A DNA stretch of 64,000 nucleotides from Melioribacteraceae bacterium (GCA_016927595.1 JAFGMI010000023.1:1-64000), one strand, 5' to 3'. Numbered from the stretch's first letter, positions 26,198 to 36,803 are shown. The notes: a model not told the origin generated them from the sequence alone. Numbers and translations: made by a program.

Positions 26198-27724
26198 ATG
26201 AAGAAAGTATTAATCCTTTTATTATTATTTGTTTTATCATCATGCAGTTCGAGAAGTCAGCTGAATAATGATTATTCATCGGGCGCATTTGATACATCTT
26301 ACGCTGTACCGATCCTGGAACAACTCGCTTCCGACAAATATGAAGGAAGGGAAGCCACAACGGAAGGAGCCAACAAAGCTGCTCTATTAATTACAGATAA
26401 ATTAAAGAATTACGGTTTATTACCTTACGGAGATAACGGTACTTATTATCAAAACATTGTATTTAATTCCTCTAGACTGAGCGAAAGTTCTATGGTTCTA
26501 TTGGTAAACGAGAACGGTGAGAACGATACATTGAAAATCGGTGATGATTTTGTAACCATGATGTCAAGGTCAGGATTCAGTAATGCCGCCACTGATCCGA
26601 TGCCGGTAGTCTTTGCCGGATATGGAATTGTTGCGGACGAATATGGTTATGATGACTATACATACATTGATCCGCGAAATAAAATTGTTGTCATGGTACC
26701 TGGCGAACCATACAGCGAGAACGAAGAGTTTTTCGACGGCTCGAAACCAACAGATCATAGCAGTCCGTTTACCAAAATGAGAACCGCACGACAGAAAGGC
26801 GCTGCCGGAGTTCTGCTGATTCCCGACGATGAGTACCTGAGCTACTGGCAATATCTTAGAAGATCGATAACAAATGAAACACTGAGTATTGATGAGGGAA
26901 CCGGAGAGTCAGGAATTCCTGCTGGATTAATTTCAATAGGAGCTGCGAAAAAAATATTCAGAGATGAAAGTATGTCATTTGAAACCCTCGAAAGCATTAT
27001 GAAAAATAACGAACTTCCCGAGGCATTTGAGCTGTCAAAGAAAGCGGTAATGGATCTGAAGGTTATAAGTAGCAGGAAAAACGGAAAAAACATCGTTGCA
27101 CTTCTGCCGGGAAATGATCCGGATTTGAGCGATCAGTACATAACTTTAGGAGCTCATTATGATCATGTGGGGGTTACCGATGGTGAGGTATTTAACGGTG
27201 CTGACGATAACGCTTCGGGAACTACTGCGGTTCTCGAGAGTGCCAGATTACTTTCAGCAGCAAAGTTAAATAGTCGTCCCATCATATTTATTCTTTTTAC
27301 AGCTGAAGAGAAGGGTCTGCTCGGCTCTAAATATTTTGTTGATAATTTCGAACCTATCGATAATATACTGGTTAATATAAATGTTGATATGACAGGCAGG
27401 GAAAGTATCGATTCTATTCATGTCATCGGGAGCAACAGAGTGAGCGGGGAATTTCACGAAATGATCAAAAAGGTAAATCAGGAAACCGTTAATTATTATC
27501 TGGATTATTCATTGAGTGATACAAGATTGTTCAGGCAGAGTGATCATTATTCCTTTGCACAGAAAAACATTCCCGTTGTATTCTTTTTTGACAACATGAG
27601 AATTGATCTGCACCGTCCTTCGGACGATGTGGATAAAATTAATTTCACAAAAGTGTGTAAAACTTCACACCTTATATCTAATCTTGCACTGGAAGTTGCT
27701 AATCTGAACCACAGACTGAAATAA
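26198..27724 (+). CDS. M28 family metallopeptidase, lipoprotein
   Basis: 508 residues with a lipobox (VLSSCSS, Cys about residue 16). A PA-type insert precedes the peptidase core. All di-zinc residues are present: LGAHYDHVG, NGADDNASGT, TAEEKGLLGSKYF with the catalytic Glu, NVDMTGR and the late HRPSDDVDKIN His. It probably trims amino acids from peptides outside the cytoplasm. It is an intact paralog of the truncated gene at 1.7-2.8 kb. Confidence 0.92.
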   Translation: MKKVLILLLLFVLSSCSSRSQLNNDYSSGAFDTSYAVPILEQLASDKYEGREATTEGANKAALLITDKLKNYGLLPYGDNGTYYQNIVFNSSRLSESSMVLLVNENGENDTLKIGDDFVTMMSRSGFSNAATDPMPVVFAGYGIVADEYGYDDYTYIDPRNKIVVMVPGEPYSENEEFFDGSKPTDHSSPFTKMRTARQKGAAGVLLIPDDEYLSYWQYLRRSITNETLSIDEGTGESGIPAGLISIGAAKKIFRDESMSFETLESIMKNNELPEAFELSKKAVMDLKVISSRKNGKNIVALLPGNDPDLSDQYITLGAHYDHVGVTDGEVFNGADDNASGTTAVLESARLLSAAKLNSRPIIFILFTAEEKGLLGSKYFVDNFEPIDNILVNINVDMTGRESIDSIHVIGSNRVSGEFHEMIKKVNQETVNYYLDYSLSDTRLFRQSDHYSFAQKNIPVVFFFDNMRIDLHRPSDDVDKINFTKVCKTSHLISNLALEVANLNHRLK

Positions 27725-27728
27725 TTTA

Positions 27729-27756
27729 ATGGGCGTTCACTTGAGCGCCCATTTGA
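27729..27756 (+). terminator. Terminator-like hairpin after the M28 gene
   Basis: ATGGGCG at 27729-27735 pairs with CGCCCAT at 27746-27752, followed only by TTTG, so the T-run is short. Confidence 0.55.
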
Positions 27757-27865
27757 TCATAAAACTATACATTCGCGTAGTCTTTTTCCCTTAATTAATG
27801 AATCAAAGTGCTGAAAACAATTGGCTTTAAAGTTGTTGGTCATTTGCGAATCTATTGGGGGATAA

Positions 27866-28570
27866 ATGTTTAGCAAAAAAAATTTTACTTGTCTGCCGGT
27901 AATTCTTTTACTGATCTTCACCGCATGTTCCGGTCCGGCTTTATTTAATGTGCAACCAGAAGATAAAAACTACGAATGGTACCAGGGCAGAAAAATACTC
28001 ACCGGTGTTCAGGACAGTGTTATTGTTTCATTGAACTTTGAACATCAGGAACAGAATAATTTTGTTTTTTATTTATACGTTAAAAATGAATCAAGTGTGT
28101 ATCTGAACATTGATCCCGCCGGAATATTTTTTGTTTCGGATCGTCTGCCGGAGGTAAAAAACAGGATTTACGCTTATGATCCTGAAAAGGAAATTGAAAA
28201 CATTAATCTGAATATTAATGATCTCAAAGAAGGGCAAAAGGTCGAGAGGGGAGCGAATTGTTTATTCGCAGCATTCGATGTGGTTGCGGATATATTTGAA
28301 GGCGATGGAGAAGAAGCCGCCGCGGATGCCGGATACTGGGTTGATGAAATGATCGCAGATGAAGAGGAATATGAAATTAATCATGACATTCTTAATCAAA
28401 GGAAAATGTTCTGGGAAAACGAAACTTTCCGCATTACTGCTTTGAAAAAAGACGGCGAAGCAGGGGGTCTGATTTTTTTTCCGGTTATAGAAACATTAAA
28501 CCAATTTACGGTTGTAATTGAGATCAATGAGAAGGTGTTCAGGTTTGGTTTCAGGCAGATTAAACGGTGA
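27866..28570 (+). CDS. Hypothetical lipoprotein
   Basis: 234 residues with a signal peptide ending in FTACSG (lipobox Cys about residue 21). The mature part has a beta-rich start (VIVSLNFEHQEQNNFVFYLY), an acidic middle (GDGEEAAADAGYWVDEM) and a C-terminal beta segment. I do not recognise a domain. A GGGG box lies close to the ATG. It converges on the chemotaxis receptor gene with a shared hairpin between them. Confidence 0.65.
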   Translation: MFSKKNFTCLPVILLLIFTACSGPALFNVQPEDKNYEWYQGRKILTGVQDSVIVSLNFEHQEQNNFVFYLYVKNESSVYLNIDPAGIFFVSDRLPEVKNRIYAYDPEKEIENINLNINDLKEGQKVERGANCLFAAFDVVADIFEGDGEEAAADAGYWVDEMIADEEEYEINHDILNQRKMFWENETFRITALKKDGEAGGLIFFPVIETLNQFTVVIEINEKVFRFGFRQIKR

Positions 28571-28573
28571 TGT

Positions 28574-28605
28574 AAAAAGGGAAGACTGCAGCAGCTTCCC
28601 CTTTT
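28574..28605. terminator. Bidirectional terminator between convergent genes
   Basis: AAAAGGGAAG pairs with CTTCCCCTTTT (one bulged C) around a nine-base loop, between the plus-strand lipoprotein and the minus-strand chemotaxis receptor gene. Confidence 0.7.
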
Positions 28606-28638
28606 GCGAATATATAAACAAACAGGTTTTTTAAGAAT

Positions 28639-30672
28639 TTAGTTGGTGTAAAATTCGGATTGATAAACCTCTGTTTTCGTTGACGATTCGCTGCTTATTT
28701 TAAAATGTCTTACAAGGTTGTACAATCCTTCAGTAAGTGAATTCAGATTTTCGGCAGCGTGTGCAATTCCCTGAATACCTGATGTATTTTCATTTGTAAC
28801 ATTATTTATTGAGGAGATATTTCTGCTTATTTGTTCTGAAGTAGAGGACTGCTCCTCAATAGCCGAAGCAACCTGTTCGATCTGTGATATTACAGATTCG
28901 GTGCTGTTTAATATCTTTCTTAATGATTCTTCAAGATCTTCGTTGTTCCTGATTCCGTTGTTTACTGCATTCTTGGCATCCGCCATTGAATCATTGGCTT
29001 TCCTGGCTTCGCTCTGAATTGTCTTGATGGTATCCGCAATTTCCTTTGTTGCTTTAGTGGTTCTTTCAGCAAGCTTTCTTACTTCATCAGCAACAACTGC
29101 GAAACCCCTGCCTTGTTCGCCCGCCCTTGCGGCTTCAATAGCAGCATTAAGCGCAAGAAGATTGGTCTGATCGGCAATATCGTCGATAACCTGAGCTATG
29201 GAACCAATCTGAACAGACTGGCTGGCGAGCGAGGAAATTAATTCGCTCGTTTGTTTTGCCGAATCTGAAATATCCTTCATACCGTTCTTAGCATTTGCGA
29301 GCTTTGAAACTCCTTCGGTTGCATAACTACCCGCGTCTTTTGCCGAATTCGATACCACGCTGGAATTGTTCGCCGTTTCGAGCGATGTTCTCGCCATCTC
29401 TTCAATTGCGCTTGCAATTTCCTGTATCTGCAAAAGCTGCTCCTGTGCACCGGCAGCCATCTGCTCGGAGCTGGATGAAATTGTGCTCGATGAATCACGG
29501 GTAGACTGAACAGCTCTGGCTACAGATGCTATAACATTGTTCAATGAGTTTACAAGCTGATTAATGCTTTGTTTTATTTTCCCGTGGTCACCTTTATATT
29601 CACTTTCTATTTTAACAGTTAGATCACCCTGTGCAACCTTTCCGAGAACAGCAACTCCTTCGTTTATGGGCTTGATTAAGTGGTCGAATGTTTCATTGAA
29701 TCCCGTAACAATTTTATTGTAAACTCCCTTGTGTTTTGCAGCATCTACCCGCACTTTTAATTCGCCGTGATAAGCAGCTACCGCCAGTGTTTTTACATCG
29801 TCAGAAAGATTGTTCAAAGATTTCTTGATTTCATTTATTGCTATTCCAAGTTTATCACCATCTGAGAGTTGTTCAATTTCAACTGCAAGATTTCCGTTCG
29901 CCATCTCGTGAACCGCCTGAGCCTGACCGCCAAAGTTTTCCTGTAGTGCTGATACAGATGAAATTAATGTGCCAATCTCGTCGGTCCTTGTTCCTCTCAG
30001 ATTGCTCCTTAATTCAAAATCGACTCTTCCCTGCGATAGTTTTTTAATTGCATCAATTGAACTGAATAAATCTGCCAGGAAGTTTCTCTTAAACACATAA
30101 ATCAGAATTACCGCAATCAGTCCTATACTTGCCATTATTAGTATTACACTCAATACTCTCTGGTTATAAATGAATGCAAACGTATCTGCCATCGAATAGC
30201 GTATACTTATCACAGCAAGCACGTCTCCAACTCCGCCTTCGTGACAGCTAAGGCACGATTCATCTGCGATTACAGGTTCAACAGCTCTGAATACATCTGT
30301 TTCATTATATTCTTCCAGCATATACTTTTTCTCTTTCGATGATAAAACAGCCCTCTCTTCTCTATCCATTTCTTTTGCTGCATCACTGTCAATTAAGCCG
30401 GAGGGTATTACGGTTAAATCAACAATGTTGTCTATCTGCTTTGCTTTTTCAAGAAAGGGTTCAACGTCTGTGGAACCTTCCGACATCGCGAAGTAAAGTG
30501 ATTCAACAGTCACCTTGCTTAATTCGTGGAGAGCTTCATTTTTTTGTTCGGTAATATTGTTTTCAAAAATTGAACAAAGAACTCCCATTGATATTCCGAT
30601 CAGGACCACCAGAGATATACAGATTAAACCAGCCAGCTTTTTAAGTATGGAACTTGCAATAGAAGAAAACAT
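28639..30672 (-). CDS. Methyl-accepting chemotaxis protein with a c-type heme motif in its sensor domain
   Basis: 677 residues. A first membrane helix (about 13-36) leads into a periplasmic domain of the DUF3365 (Tll0287-like) type. It contains a CxxCH heme-c attachment motif (Cys140, Cys143, His144 in [10 protein letters not shown]). A second helix (about 172-193) and HAMP repeats follow. The signalling hairpin contains the invariant [40 protein letters not shown] core, here spread over about residues 505-545. The heme suggests sensing of redox state or a gas such as O2 or NO. No che genes are adjacent, so it would signal to an array encoded elsewhere. Confidence 0.9.
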   Translation of the reverse strand: MFSSIASSILKKLAGLICISLVVLIGISMGVLCSIFENNITEQKNEALHELSKVTVESLYFAMSEGSTDVEPFLEKAKQIDNIVDLTVIPSGLIDSDAAKEMDREERAVLSSKEKKYMLEEYNETDVFRAVEPVIADESCLSCHEGGVGDVLAVISIRYSMADTFAFIYNQRVLSVILIMASIGLIAVILIYVFKRNFLADLFSSIDAIKKLSQGRVDFELRSNLRGTRTDEIGTLISSVSALQENFGGQAQAVHEMANGNLAVEIEQLSDGDKLGIAINEIKKSLNNLSDDVKTLAVAAYHGELKVRVDAAKHKGVYNKIVTGFNETFDHLIKPINEGVAVLGKVAQGDLTVKIESEYKGDHGKIKQSINQLVNSLNNVIASVARAVQSTRDSSSTISSSSEQMAAGAQEQLLQIQEIASAIEEMARTSLETANNSSVVSNSAKDAGSYATEGVSKLANAKNGMKDISDSAKQTSELISSLASQSVQIGSIAQVIDDIADQTNLLALNAAIEAARAGEQGRGFAVVADEVRKLAERTTKATKEIADTIKTIQSEARKANDSMADAKNAVNNGIRNNEDLEESLRKILNSTESVISQIEQVASAIEEQSSTSEQISRNISSINNVTNENTSGIQGIAHAAENLNSLTEGLYNLVRHFKISSESSTKTEVYQSEFYTN

Positions 30673-30924
30673 AAAGATAACCCACTTTGTCTGAATAATG
30701 TTAGTATTTCATGATTATGTTCGAATTACTTTAAGATAAGTTTAGCCGTATTAGTAAACTTTTTGGTAAATTTTTTTAGATTCCCGGTAACAATTACAAG
30801 TAGTTTGAAATAGTAAATATTTAATTTAGAAGCAAATTTGATATTATTAAACACATGAAAGAAAAGGCTTGCATTAAATAAATCAATTGTTTTATTTTTT
30901 GCGGACATTTGGCTGGATGTAAAT

Positions 30925-31389
30925 ATGAAAAAAATTATTGCTGTTGTTTTACTGCTATTAAGTATTTCATGTGGTGGTCCCGAATATATGCCTCCGGAAA
31001 TCCATTCTCTTAAACTTGTAAATAAAATTACAGGCGCAGATGCCGCTGCTTATGTCAACAAAATTCATTACGGGGACGTTGCCGGCGAAAGAAACGAAAT
31101 CGGCTTCTATTCCGGAAAAGAAGGTGAAGCAACTTTGTACCTAACCTATTATAACAGTAAAGAAGAAGCCGTTCAGGACGAGAAAAAAATGACAGAGAAG
31201 ATATCGCCACTAAATTCTGTTTTTATCAATGGTTCATTCATAGAAATTAACGACAAACGTTTCTACCGAACATTCGGGATGGGACAGACACATTTTATTT
31301 TCAGCAGTTCAAATGTTCTTATATGGTTTTCGGCTGAAACAGTTGTTGCAAAGAAATTATTAATAAGGTATCTGGAATACATTAACTAA
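30925..31389 (+). CDS. Hypothetical lipoprotein
   Basis: 154 residues: MKKIIAVVLLLLSISCGG is a compact lipoprotein signal (Cys at residue 16). The mature domain (about 135 residues) has the pattern of a small alpha/beta fold (ADAAAYVNKIHYGDV...ATLYLTYYNSKEEAVQDEKKM) that I cannot assign to a family. It ends 13 bases before the amidase gene and is likely cotranscribed with it. Confidence 0.7.
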   Translation: MKKIIAVVLLLLSISCGGPEYMPPEIHSLKLVNKITGADAAAYVNKIHYGDVAGERNEIGFYSGKEGEATLYLTYYNSKEEAVQDEKKMTEKISPLNSVFINGSFIEINDKRFYRTFGMGQTHFIFSSSNVLIWFSAETVVAKKLLIRYLEYIN

Positions 31390-31402
31390 AACGGGAAAAA
31401 AG

Positions 31403-33064
31403 ATGAAGCGATGCCTATCGTACTATTTAATGCTGTTTACGGTTTTGTTTTTCACTGTAAAAATTCACGCGCAGCAGGCTGATAAAAATATCAATAATTC
31501 CGATATAAAAAGTGCAAGCAAAATTATTGGACTGGAATTCAATGAACCGGAAATTGATTCGATGCTGCCTGACCTTATCAGTCAATTAGAGGACTTCCGA
31601 AACATTAGAAAAATTATTATTGAGAACGGTACTCCTCCGTCACTAATATTTAATCCGATTCCCGCTGGCTTTACTGTTTATCATAAAGCAAGCAGCCTGA
31701 AACTGAGTGATTATTCAAAAACCTCGTTGCCGCTTGATGAAAATAAGCTGGCATACCTTTCCGTCGGTCAGCTGGCGCATCTTTTAAGAACCGGACAGAT
31801 AACATCGGTAGAATTAACGAAGCTGTACATAAAGCGTTTAAAGGAGTATGATCCCGTACTTCAGTGTGTTATAACGCTTATGGAGGAATATGCCATGCAG
31901 CGTGCATCGGAAGCAGACAAAGAAATATCCAAAGGAAACTACAGGGGAGTATTACATGGTATTCCATTCGGCGTAAAAGATCTGCTCGCGGTTAACGGTT
32001 ATAAAACAACATGGGGTGCCGTACCGTACAAGGATCAATATATAGATGAAACAGCAACAGTTGTCCGCAAGCTTGAAGATGCGGGAGCTGTACTTGTCGC
32101 CAAACTTAGCATGGGTGCTCTGGCATGGGGCGATGTTTGGTTCGGAGGAAAAACCAGGAATCCCTGGGATACATCCGCCGGCTCAAGCGGATCCTCGGCT
32201 GGTTCTGCATCGGCAGTATCTGCCGGTCTTTTGCCGTTCGCTATTGGTACGGAGACATGGGGTTCAATTGTATCACCTTCTACGGTGTGCGGAGTTACTG
32301 GTTTAAGACCCACTTACGGACGCGTTAGCCGAACCGGCGCGATGGCATTGAGCTGGTCTATGGATAAGATTGGTCCCATATGCAGAAACGCAGAAGATCT
32401 TGCGATAGTATTTAATTCCATATATGGTCCGGACGGCATCGACCAGACACTGTATAATTATCCTTTTAATTATAATCCGGAAATAAACTTCAGCGATCTG
32501 AAAATAGGCTATTTAAAAAATGACTTTCAGAAAAATTATCCATTCCATAAAAATGATTCCCTGACTCTTGAGAAATTAAAAGAACTGGGGGCGGAGTTAA
32601 TACCAATTGAATTACCCGATTCCAGCGTGAGGCATATCTCCTGGATTTTATCGGCAGAAGCTGCAGCTGCCTTTGATGAACTTACAAGATCAGGCAAAGA
32701 TGATTTGCTCGTCCGCCAGATCAGAAACGCATGGCCCAACGTATTCCGTGCCTCGAGATTTATTCCGGCGGTGGAGTATATAAACGCCAACAGGATAAGA
32801 TATGAGTTGATCAGAAAGATGGAAACTATTATGAAGAGTATTGATCTTTATGTCGCGCCTTCATGGACTGGTGATAATCTTCTGCTTACAAACCTGACCG
32901 GGCATCCCTGCGTTGTTCTGCCAAATGGATATTCCGATGAAGGTACGCCGACGAGTATTACTTTTATCGGACGCCTGTTTGATGAGGGACGGCTGATTGC
33001 ATTTGCAAAGAAGTATCAGGACGAAACGGATTTTCACCTGAAGAGACCGGTGGTTAAAAAATAG
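31403..33064 (+). CDS. Secreted amidase-signature family protein
   Basis: 553 residues with a signal peptide (about 1-24). The amidase signature is complete: HGIPFGVKDLLAVNG with the catalytic Lys, DTSAGSSGSSAGSASAV with the cis-Ser, and GTETWGSIVSPSTVCGVTG with the nucleophilic Ser. It hydrolyses an amide bond by a Ser-cis-Ser-Lys triad. Because it is exported and not near gat genes, it is unlikely to be GatA. The substrate is unknown; peptide amides or aryl amides are possible. It probably shares an operon with the preceding lipoprotein. Confidence 0.9.
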   Translation: MKRCLSYYLMLFTVLFFTVKIHAQQADKNINNSDIKSASKIIGLEFNEPEIDSMLPDLISQLEDFRNIRKIIIENGTPPSLIFNPIPAGFTVYHKASSLKLSDYSKTSLPLDENKLAYLSVGQLAHLLRTGQITSVELTKLYIKRLKEYDPVLQCVITLMEEYAMQRASEADKEISKGNYRGVLHGIPFGVKDLLAVNGYKTTWGAVPYKDQYIDETATVVRKLEDAGAVLVAKLSMGALAWGDVWFGGKTRNPWDTSAGSSGSSAGSASAVSAGLLPFAIGTETWGSIVSPSTVCGVTGLRPTYGRVSRTGAMALSWSMDKIGPICRNAEDLAIVFNSIYGPDGIDQTLYNYPFNYNPEINFSDLKIGYLKNDFQKNYPFHKNDSLTLEKLKELGAELIPIELPDSSVRHISWILSAEAAAAFDELTRSGKDDLLVRQIRNAWPNVFRASRFIPAVEYINANRIRYELIRKMETIMKSIDLYVAPSWTGDNLLLTNLTGHPCVVLPNGYSDEGTPTSITFIGRLFDEGRLIAFAKKYQDETDFHLKRPVVKK

Positions 33065-33076
33065 TTCTTTAATAAA

Positions 33077-33973
33077 TCATTTGAATTTATTTACGATGTA
33101 CACGCCGGCAATAATTAATGCTATGCCGGCAAAATGAAAAGGGTAAAGTATTTCGCCGTCAATTATACCCCATCCTATTGCAGCGATCGGAATTAAATAG
33201 GTTACAGTGGAAGCAAACACAGCCGAAGTATTCTGAATTATTCTATTGAATAATATCAAAGCAAATGCGGTACCGATGGAAGATAGTATAAAAATATAAA
33301 TTAATGAGCTCCACGCTTTATCATTATTTGCCATTACGTCGGTAAAGTCGGAACTGAAAACATAAATTAATGCAATGGGTCCCACGGTTAAAAAAGTAAA
33401 TGAAGTTAATGTAACCGAATTTATATTCATGAAATATCTCTTCACCATGTTGCCGGCGAAACCGTAACAGATGGTCGCCGTTATTACAAACAATACGTAA
33501 AAATTAAATTCGCCAATACCGCCCGAAGAGCCGACGAGACTTATCATCACGGAGCCTACAAAACCAAGTCCGAGTCCGAACGATTGTCTGTAATTTACAG
33601 GAGTGCTGAAAAATATAATTCCTATTATAAGTGTAAAGATCGGTGTGAGCGAGTTTAAAACACCAGCAAGTGAACTGCTGAGACCTGTTTCGGCGGCTGA
33701 AAATAACACCGCAGGCAGCAGGTTCGCAACCATGCCGAACAGCAGAAGCAGTTTCCAATTTATATCCGCGTGCTTTTTTATTCTTCGAATTGCCAGAGGA
33801 AATAGTAGAATAAAGGCAAATGCAATTCTCAGAGTTCCCACCTGCAGCGGGGAGAAAGCATCAAGCCCTCTTTTAATCAATATAAATGAACTGCCCCATA
33901 TCAGTGCAAGAAGCAAGAGTGTGGCATATGTAAGTACAATCGTATTGTTATTTTTGACAGAAATCATTTTCAA
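33077..33973 (-). CDS. EamA-family (DMT superfamily) transporter
   Basis: 298 residues forming ten membrane helices in two EamA repeats. The first begins ALIWGSSFILIKRGLDAFSPLQ, with the conserved W-GSxF motif; the second is FNFYVLFVITATICYGFAGN. Members export metabolites such as amino acids or nucleosides. The substrate is not predictable. The gene converges on the amidase gene with 12 bases between them and is monocistronic. Confidence 0.88.
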   Translation of the reverse strand: MKMISVKNNNTIVLTYATLLLLALIWGSSFILIKRGLDAFSPLQVGTLRIAFAFILLFPLAIRRIKKHADINWKLLLLFGMVANLLPAVLFSAAETGLSSSLAGVLNSLTPIFTLIIGIIFFSTPVNYRQSFGLGLGFVGSVMISLVGSSGGIGEFNFYVLFVITATICYGFAGNMVKRYFMNINSVTLTSFTFLTVGPIALIYVFSSDFTDVMANNDKAWSSLIYIFILSSIGTAFALILFNRIIQNTSAVFASTVTYLIPIAAIGWGIIDGEILYPFHFAGIALIIAGVYIVNKFK

Positions 33974-34193
33974 ATATAATCAATAAAGTCCAAAACACTT
34001 TTTCTTATGAGTAATGAAGTGATACAAAATATATTATTACAACTCATGAAATAATCTCAAAATACAACAGTTTTTTGTACGCTGATTTCAAGTGATTAAA
34101 ATATTTTTAAATAAGACGGATAGGTTTGAAATAAAATTGTTATTGATTATTTTCTAAAAGCTCAAAGCGCAACAATAAATAAATGGTGATAAA

Positions 34194-35864
34194 ATGAAAG
34201 TGCGTTTCTTAATAGCATTAAACATGCTGATCTTTACTTCTATTATCTGTTCTCAGGATAAAAAAGCTGAATCGGCCTTGTCTGTAATAACCAGGGGTTC
34301 AATCGAGGCACAACTGGAATTTTTAGCTTCAGATTGGATGGAGGGTCGTGAGACAGGCACTAAAGGTGCTTATATGGCTGCAGATTATATTGCTTCGATG
34401 TTTAAATCGTACGGGCTTAAACCCGCAGGAGATATTGATTTTCTGATGCCGACCCGCGCTCAGATGCGAGCTGGCGTTTTACCTTCATCGGATTCAACTT
34501 ATTTTCAGAATTTCAGCCTGCTCGATTATAAACCCGGTGATAAACAGATACTGGTATTAAATGATAATTCGGGATCGGTTACAAAGTCGATTAATTTTAA
34601 TTACAGAACTGATTTTACTGTTACTACCGGCTCAATTGCAACTGAAGTTGAAGCGCCGGTAGTATTCGTCGGTTACGGGTATAAAAACGAGCAGCATGGA
34701 TATAACGATTTTGAGGACGTGAATGTTAAGGGCAGATTCATTCTCAGACTTGCTGGATTCCCAGGTCATAATGATACATCAAGTCAGGCGTATAAAAAAT
34801 TTGCAGACAGGGGAAGGTATTCGGCGTGGTATATGAGAAGAGATAAAAATGATCTTGCTGAAAAACTGGGCGCTGTTGGTGTAATAGAAGTTGATCTGGA
34901 AAATGATCAGACAGCCGGATGGGCGGAAAATTATCCGTTCAGGTATAACAAGGAATATTATGAAGGTGAAGAAGATTTACGTCCGGGACAGATGAACAGA
35001 ATGACTTTATTGGGAGACAGTGTGAAAAATAATTTGCCGGTTGCTTCAGTTACCAAAAGATTTGCCAATGATCTGACCGGCGGTACGGATATTTCCTTTG
35101 AAAAATTTGAAGAACTTGCCAGGAGTAAATTGAAATCTTCTTCAAGCATCATAAAAAATAAAACGCTGTTTTTGAAAACAGATGTTGTTTCTAAGATTGT
35201 AAAAGTAAGAAATGTTCTGGCTAAGATTGAGGGTGAGAATAAAGATGAAATAATTGTCGTTGGTGCACATTATGATCACTTGGGGACTAAAAACGGGTAT
35301 ATCTGGAACGGATCGGATGATAATGCTTCCGGGACAGTGGGAATTCTGACAATGGCAAAAGCTGCTGCGAGTACAGGCATTAAACCGAAAAGGACTATAA
35401 TATTTGCTGCCTGGACGGGCGAGGAAAAGGGTTTGCTCGGTTCAAGATACTTTGCAGATAATTATAACAGCATTAACGACATAGTCTTCTACCTTAATTA
35501 CGATATGATATCGAGAAATGAAGATAATGATTCCCTTGGAAACAGGTTCAGTGCAAGTTTCAGCGAGGATTATCCTGTGATTAGATCAATATCGGAAAAA
35601 TTCAATACAGAACTGAGTCTGGGTCTCGATATAAATTATAGGGGATCTAAAAGACCCGGCGGCGGAAGCGACCATGCGTCTTTTTCGGCAAAGGATATTC
35701 CGGTAATGTATTACTTCGCGGGGTTTCATCCTGATTACCACGGGATATCTGATCATTCCGATAAAGCAAATTATAATAAAATGGAGAAAGTAATAAAGCT
35801 TGGTTTCTCTCTTGTCTGGGAACTGGCAAATCAACCGGATAATCTTTCACCACAAACGGAATAA
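34194..35864 (+). CDS. Secreted M28 family metallopeptidase
   Basis: 556 residues with a signal peptide (about 1-20). An N-terminal segment and PA-like insert are followed by the peptidase core with all metal residues: VVGAHYDHLG, NGSDDNASGT, WTGEEKGLLGSRYF (catalytic Glu), LNYDMISR, and the late DYHGISDHSDKANY His. It probably acts as a periplasmic or extracellular aminopeptidase. It is the third M28 gene in the window and the second intact one. A strong terminator follows. Confidence 0.92.
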   Translation: MKVRFLIALNMLIFTSIICSQDKKAESALSVITRGSIEAQLEFLASDWMEGRETGTKGAYMAADYIASMFKSYGLKPAGDIDFLMPTRAQMRAGVLPSSDSTYFQNFSLLDYKPGDKQILVLNDNSGSVTKSINFNYRTDFTVTTGSIATEVEAPVVFVGYGYKNEQHGYNDFEDVNVKGRFILRLAGFPGHNDTSSQAYKKFADRGRYSAWYMRRDKNDLAEKLGAVGVIEVDLENDQTAGWAENYPFRYNKEYYEGEEDLRPGQMNRMTLLGDSVKNNLPVASVTKRFANDLTGGTDISFEKFEELARSKLKSSSSIIKNKTLFLKTDVVSKIVKVRNVLAKIEGENKDEIIVVGAHYDHLGTKNGYIWNGSDDNASGTVGILTMAKAAASTGIKPKRTIIFAAWTGEEKGLLGSRYFADNYNSINDIVFYLNYDMISRNEDNDSLGNRFSASFSEDYPVIRSISEKFNTELSLGLDINYRGSKRPGGGSDHASFSAKDIPVMYYFAGFHPDYHGISDHSDKANYNKMEKVIKLGFSLVWELANQPDNLSPQTE

Positions 35865-35868
35865 TTTT

Positions 35869-35899
35869 AAGGCGCAGACAAAGCGCCTTTTATTTTTAT
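35869..35899 (+). terminator. Rho-independent terminator after the M28 gene
   Basis: AAGGCGC at 35869-35875 pairs with GCGCCTT at 35883-35889, followed by a T-rich run. Confidence 0.85.
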
Positions 35900-36026
35900 A
35901 ACGGGAGTTATTTTCTTTTATTGTTTTTCATTATAGAGATATTGACTTTATTAGTTAATCCGCTATTTTAATAATACGTTTCCGGGTTGAAAAATATGAT
36001 CGCAATCAAATTAATAGAGGTCCGAT

Positions 36027-36803
36027 ATGAAAGAGGAAAGAAATATTGAGTTCGAAAGACCGGGAGTTGTATGCAATATACACGGCGACCTCGCGGTCCT
36101 AACTCTAAAAAGCAATGCATTCGAGACATTAACGAATGTGGAAGAGGACAGAGCGATACTGGACTGGTTTGATCTTGTTGAAGATTCTCCCAGAATAAAA
36201 GGAGTACTTGCACTTAATGAAAATGGAAGTTTCGGCAGTAATATGTATAATCAGTTTTTATCCGAAGCATCGGGAAAAGAAATTGATATTAATCGTCCCG
36301 AGGCAATTACAAAATTTCAAAAATCCCAGATAAGATTGATTGAAATTAACATGTTGATGAATTATATCCGAAAGATAGTCAGGTTCAAAAAGGTATTGAT
36401 AACCGGTTTGATAGGTGAAGTGGTAACTCCCTTTTTCGGTTTATCGCTTGCATCGGATATAAGATATGCTGCAGAAGGAACAAAATTTCTTCTCTCCCAC
36501 GTAAAGTATTCAATACACCCCAGCGGTGCGCTTCCTTTTTTTCTTCCGCGTTACATCGGACACGGCAGGGCAATGGAATATCTGTTGAAAGGGGGTGAAA
36601 TTACTGCAGAAGAAGCTTATAATTTCAGACTGATAAATCATATATTCCCTGCCGAAAATTATCATGAAAAGTGCATTGAAAGTGCGAAAGAGGTTATACA
36701 GTTGGGGACGCAGTACGTTAAAATTACCAAAACATTAGCTAATAATTTTTTGCATGAACTTGATAAGTACTTTGAACTGGAGTCGAATTATTTGCTAAGC
36801 TGA
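36027..36803 (+). CDS. Crotonase-fold protein lacking the canonical hydratase glutamates
   Basis: 258 residues with the enoyl-CoA hydratase/isomerase fold pattern: ITGLIGEVVTPFFGLSLASD corresponds to the oxyanion-loop region and LINHIFPAENYHEK to the C-terminal helices. By eye alignment with rat hydratase, the positions of both catalytic glutamates (Glu144, Glu164) are Gly and Val here, and the GGG loop is altered. It is therefore unlikely to be a simple enoyl-CoA hydratase. It lies 257 bases upstream of lysW, which has its own promoter, so a functional link is not shown. Substrate unknown. Confidence 0.7.
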   Translation: MKEERNIEFERPGVVCNIHGDLAVLTLKSNAFETLTNVEEDRAILDWFDLVEDSPRIKGVLALNENGSFGSNMYNQFLSEASGKEIDINRPEAITKFQKSQIRLIEINMLMNYIRKIVRFKKVLITGLIGEVVTPFFGLSLASDIRYAAEGTKFLLSHVKYSIHPSGALPFFLPRYIGHGRAMEYLLKGGEITAEEAYNFRLINHIFPAENYHEKCIESAKEVIQLGTQYVKITKTLANNFLHELDKYFELESNYLLS

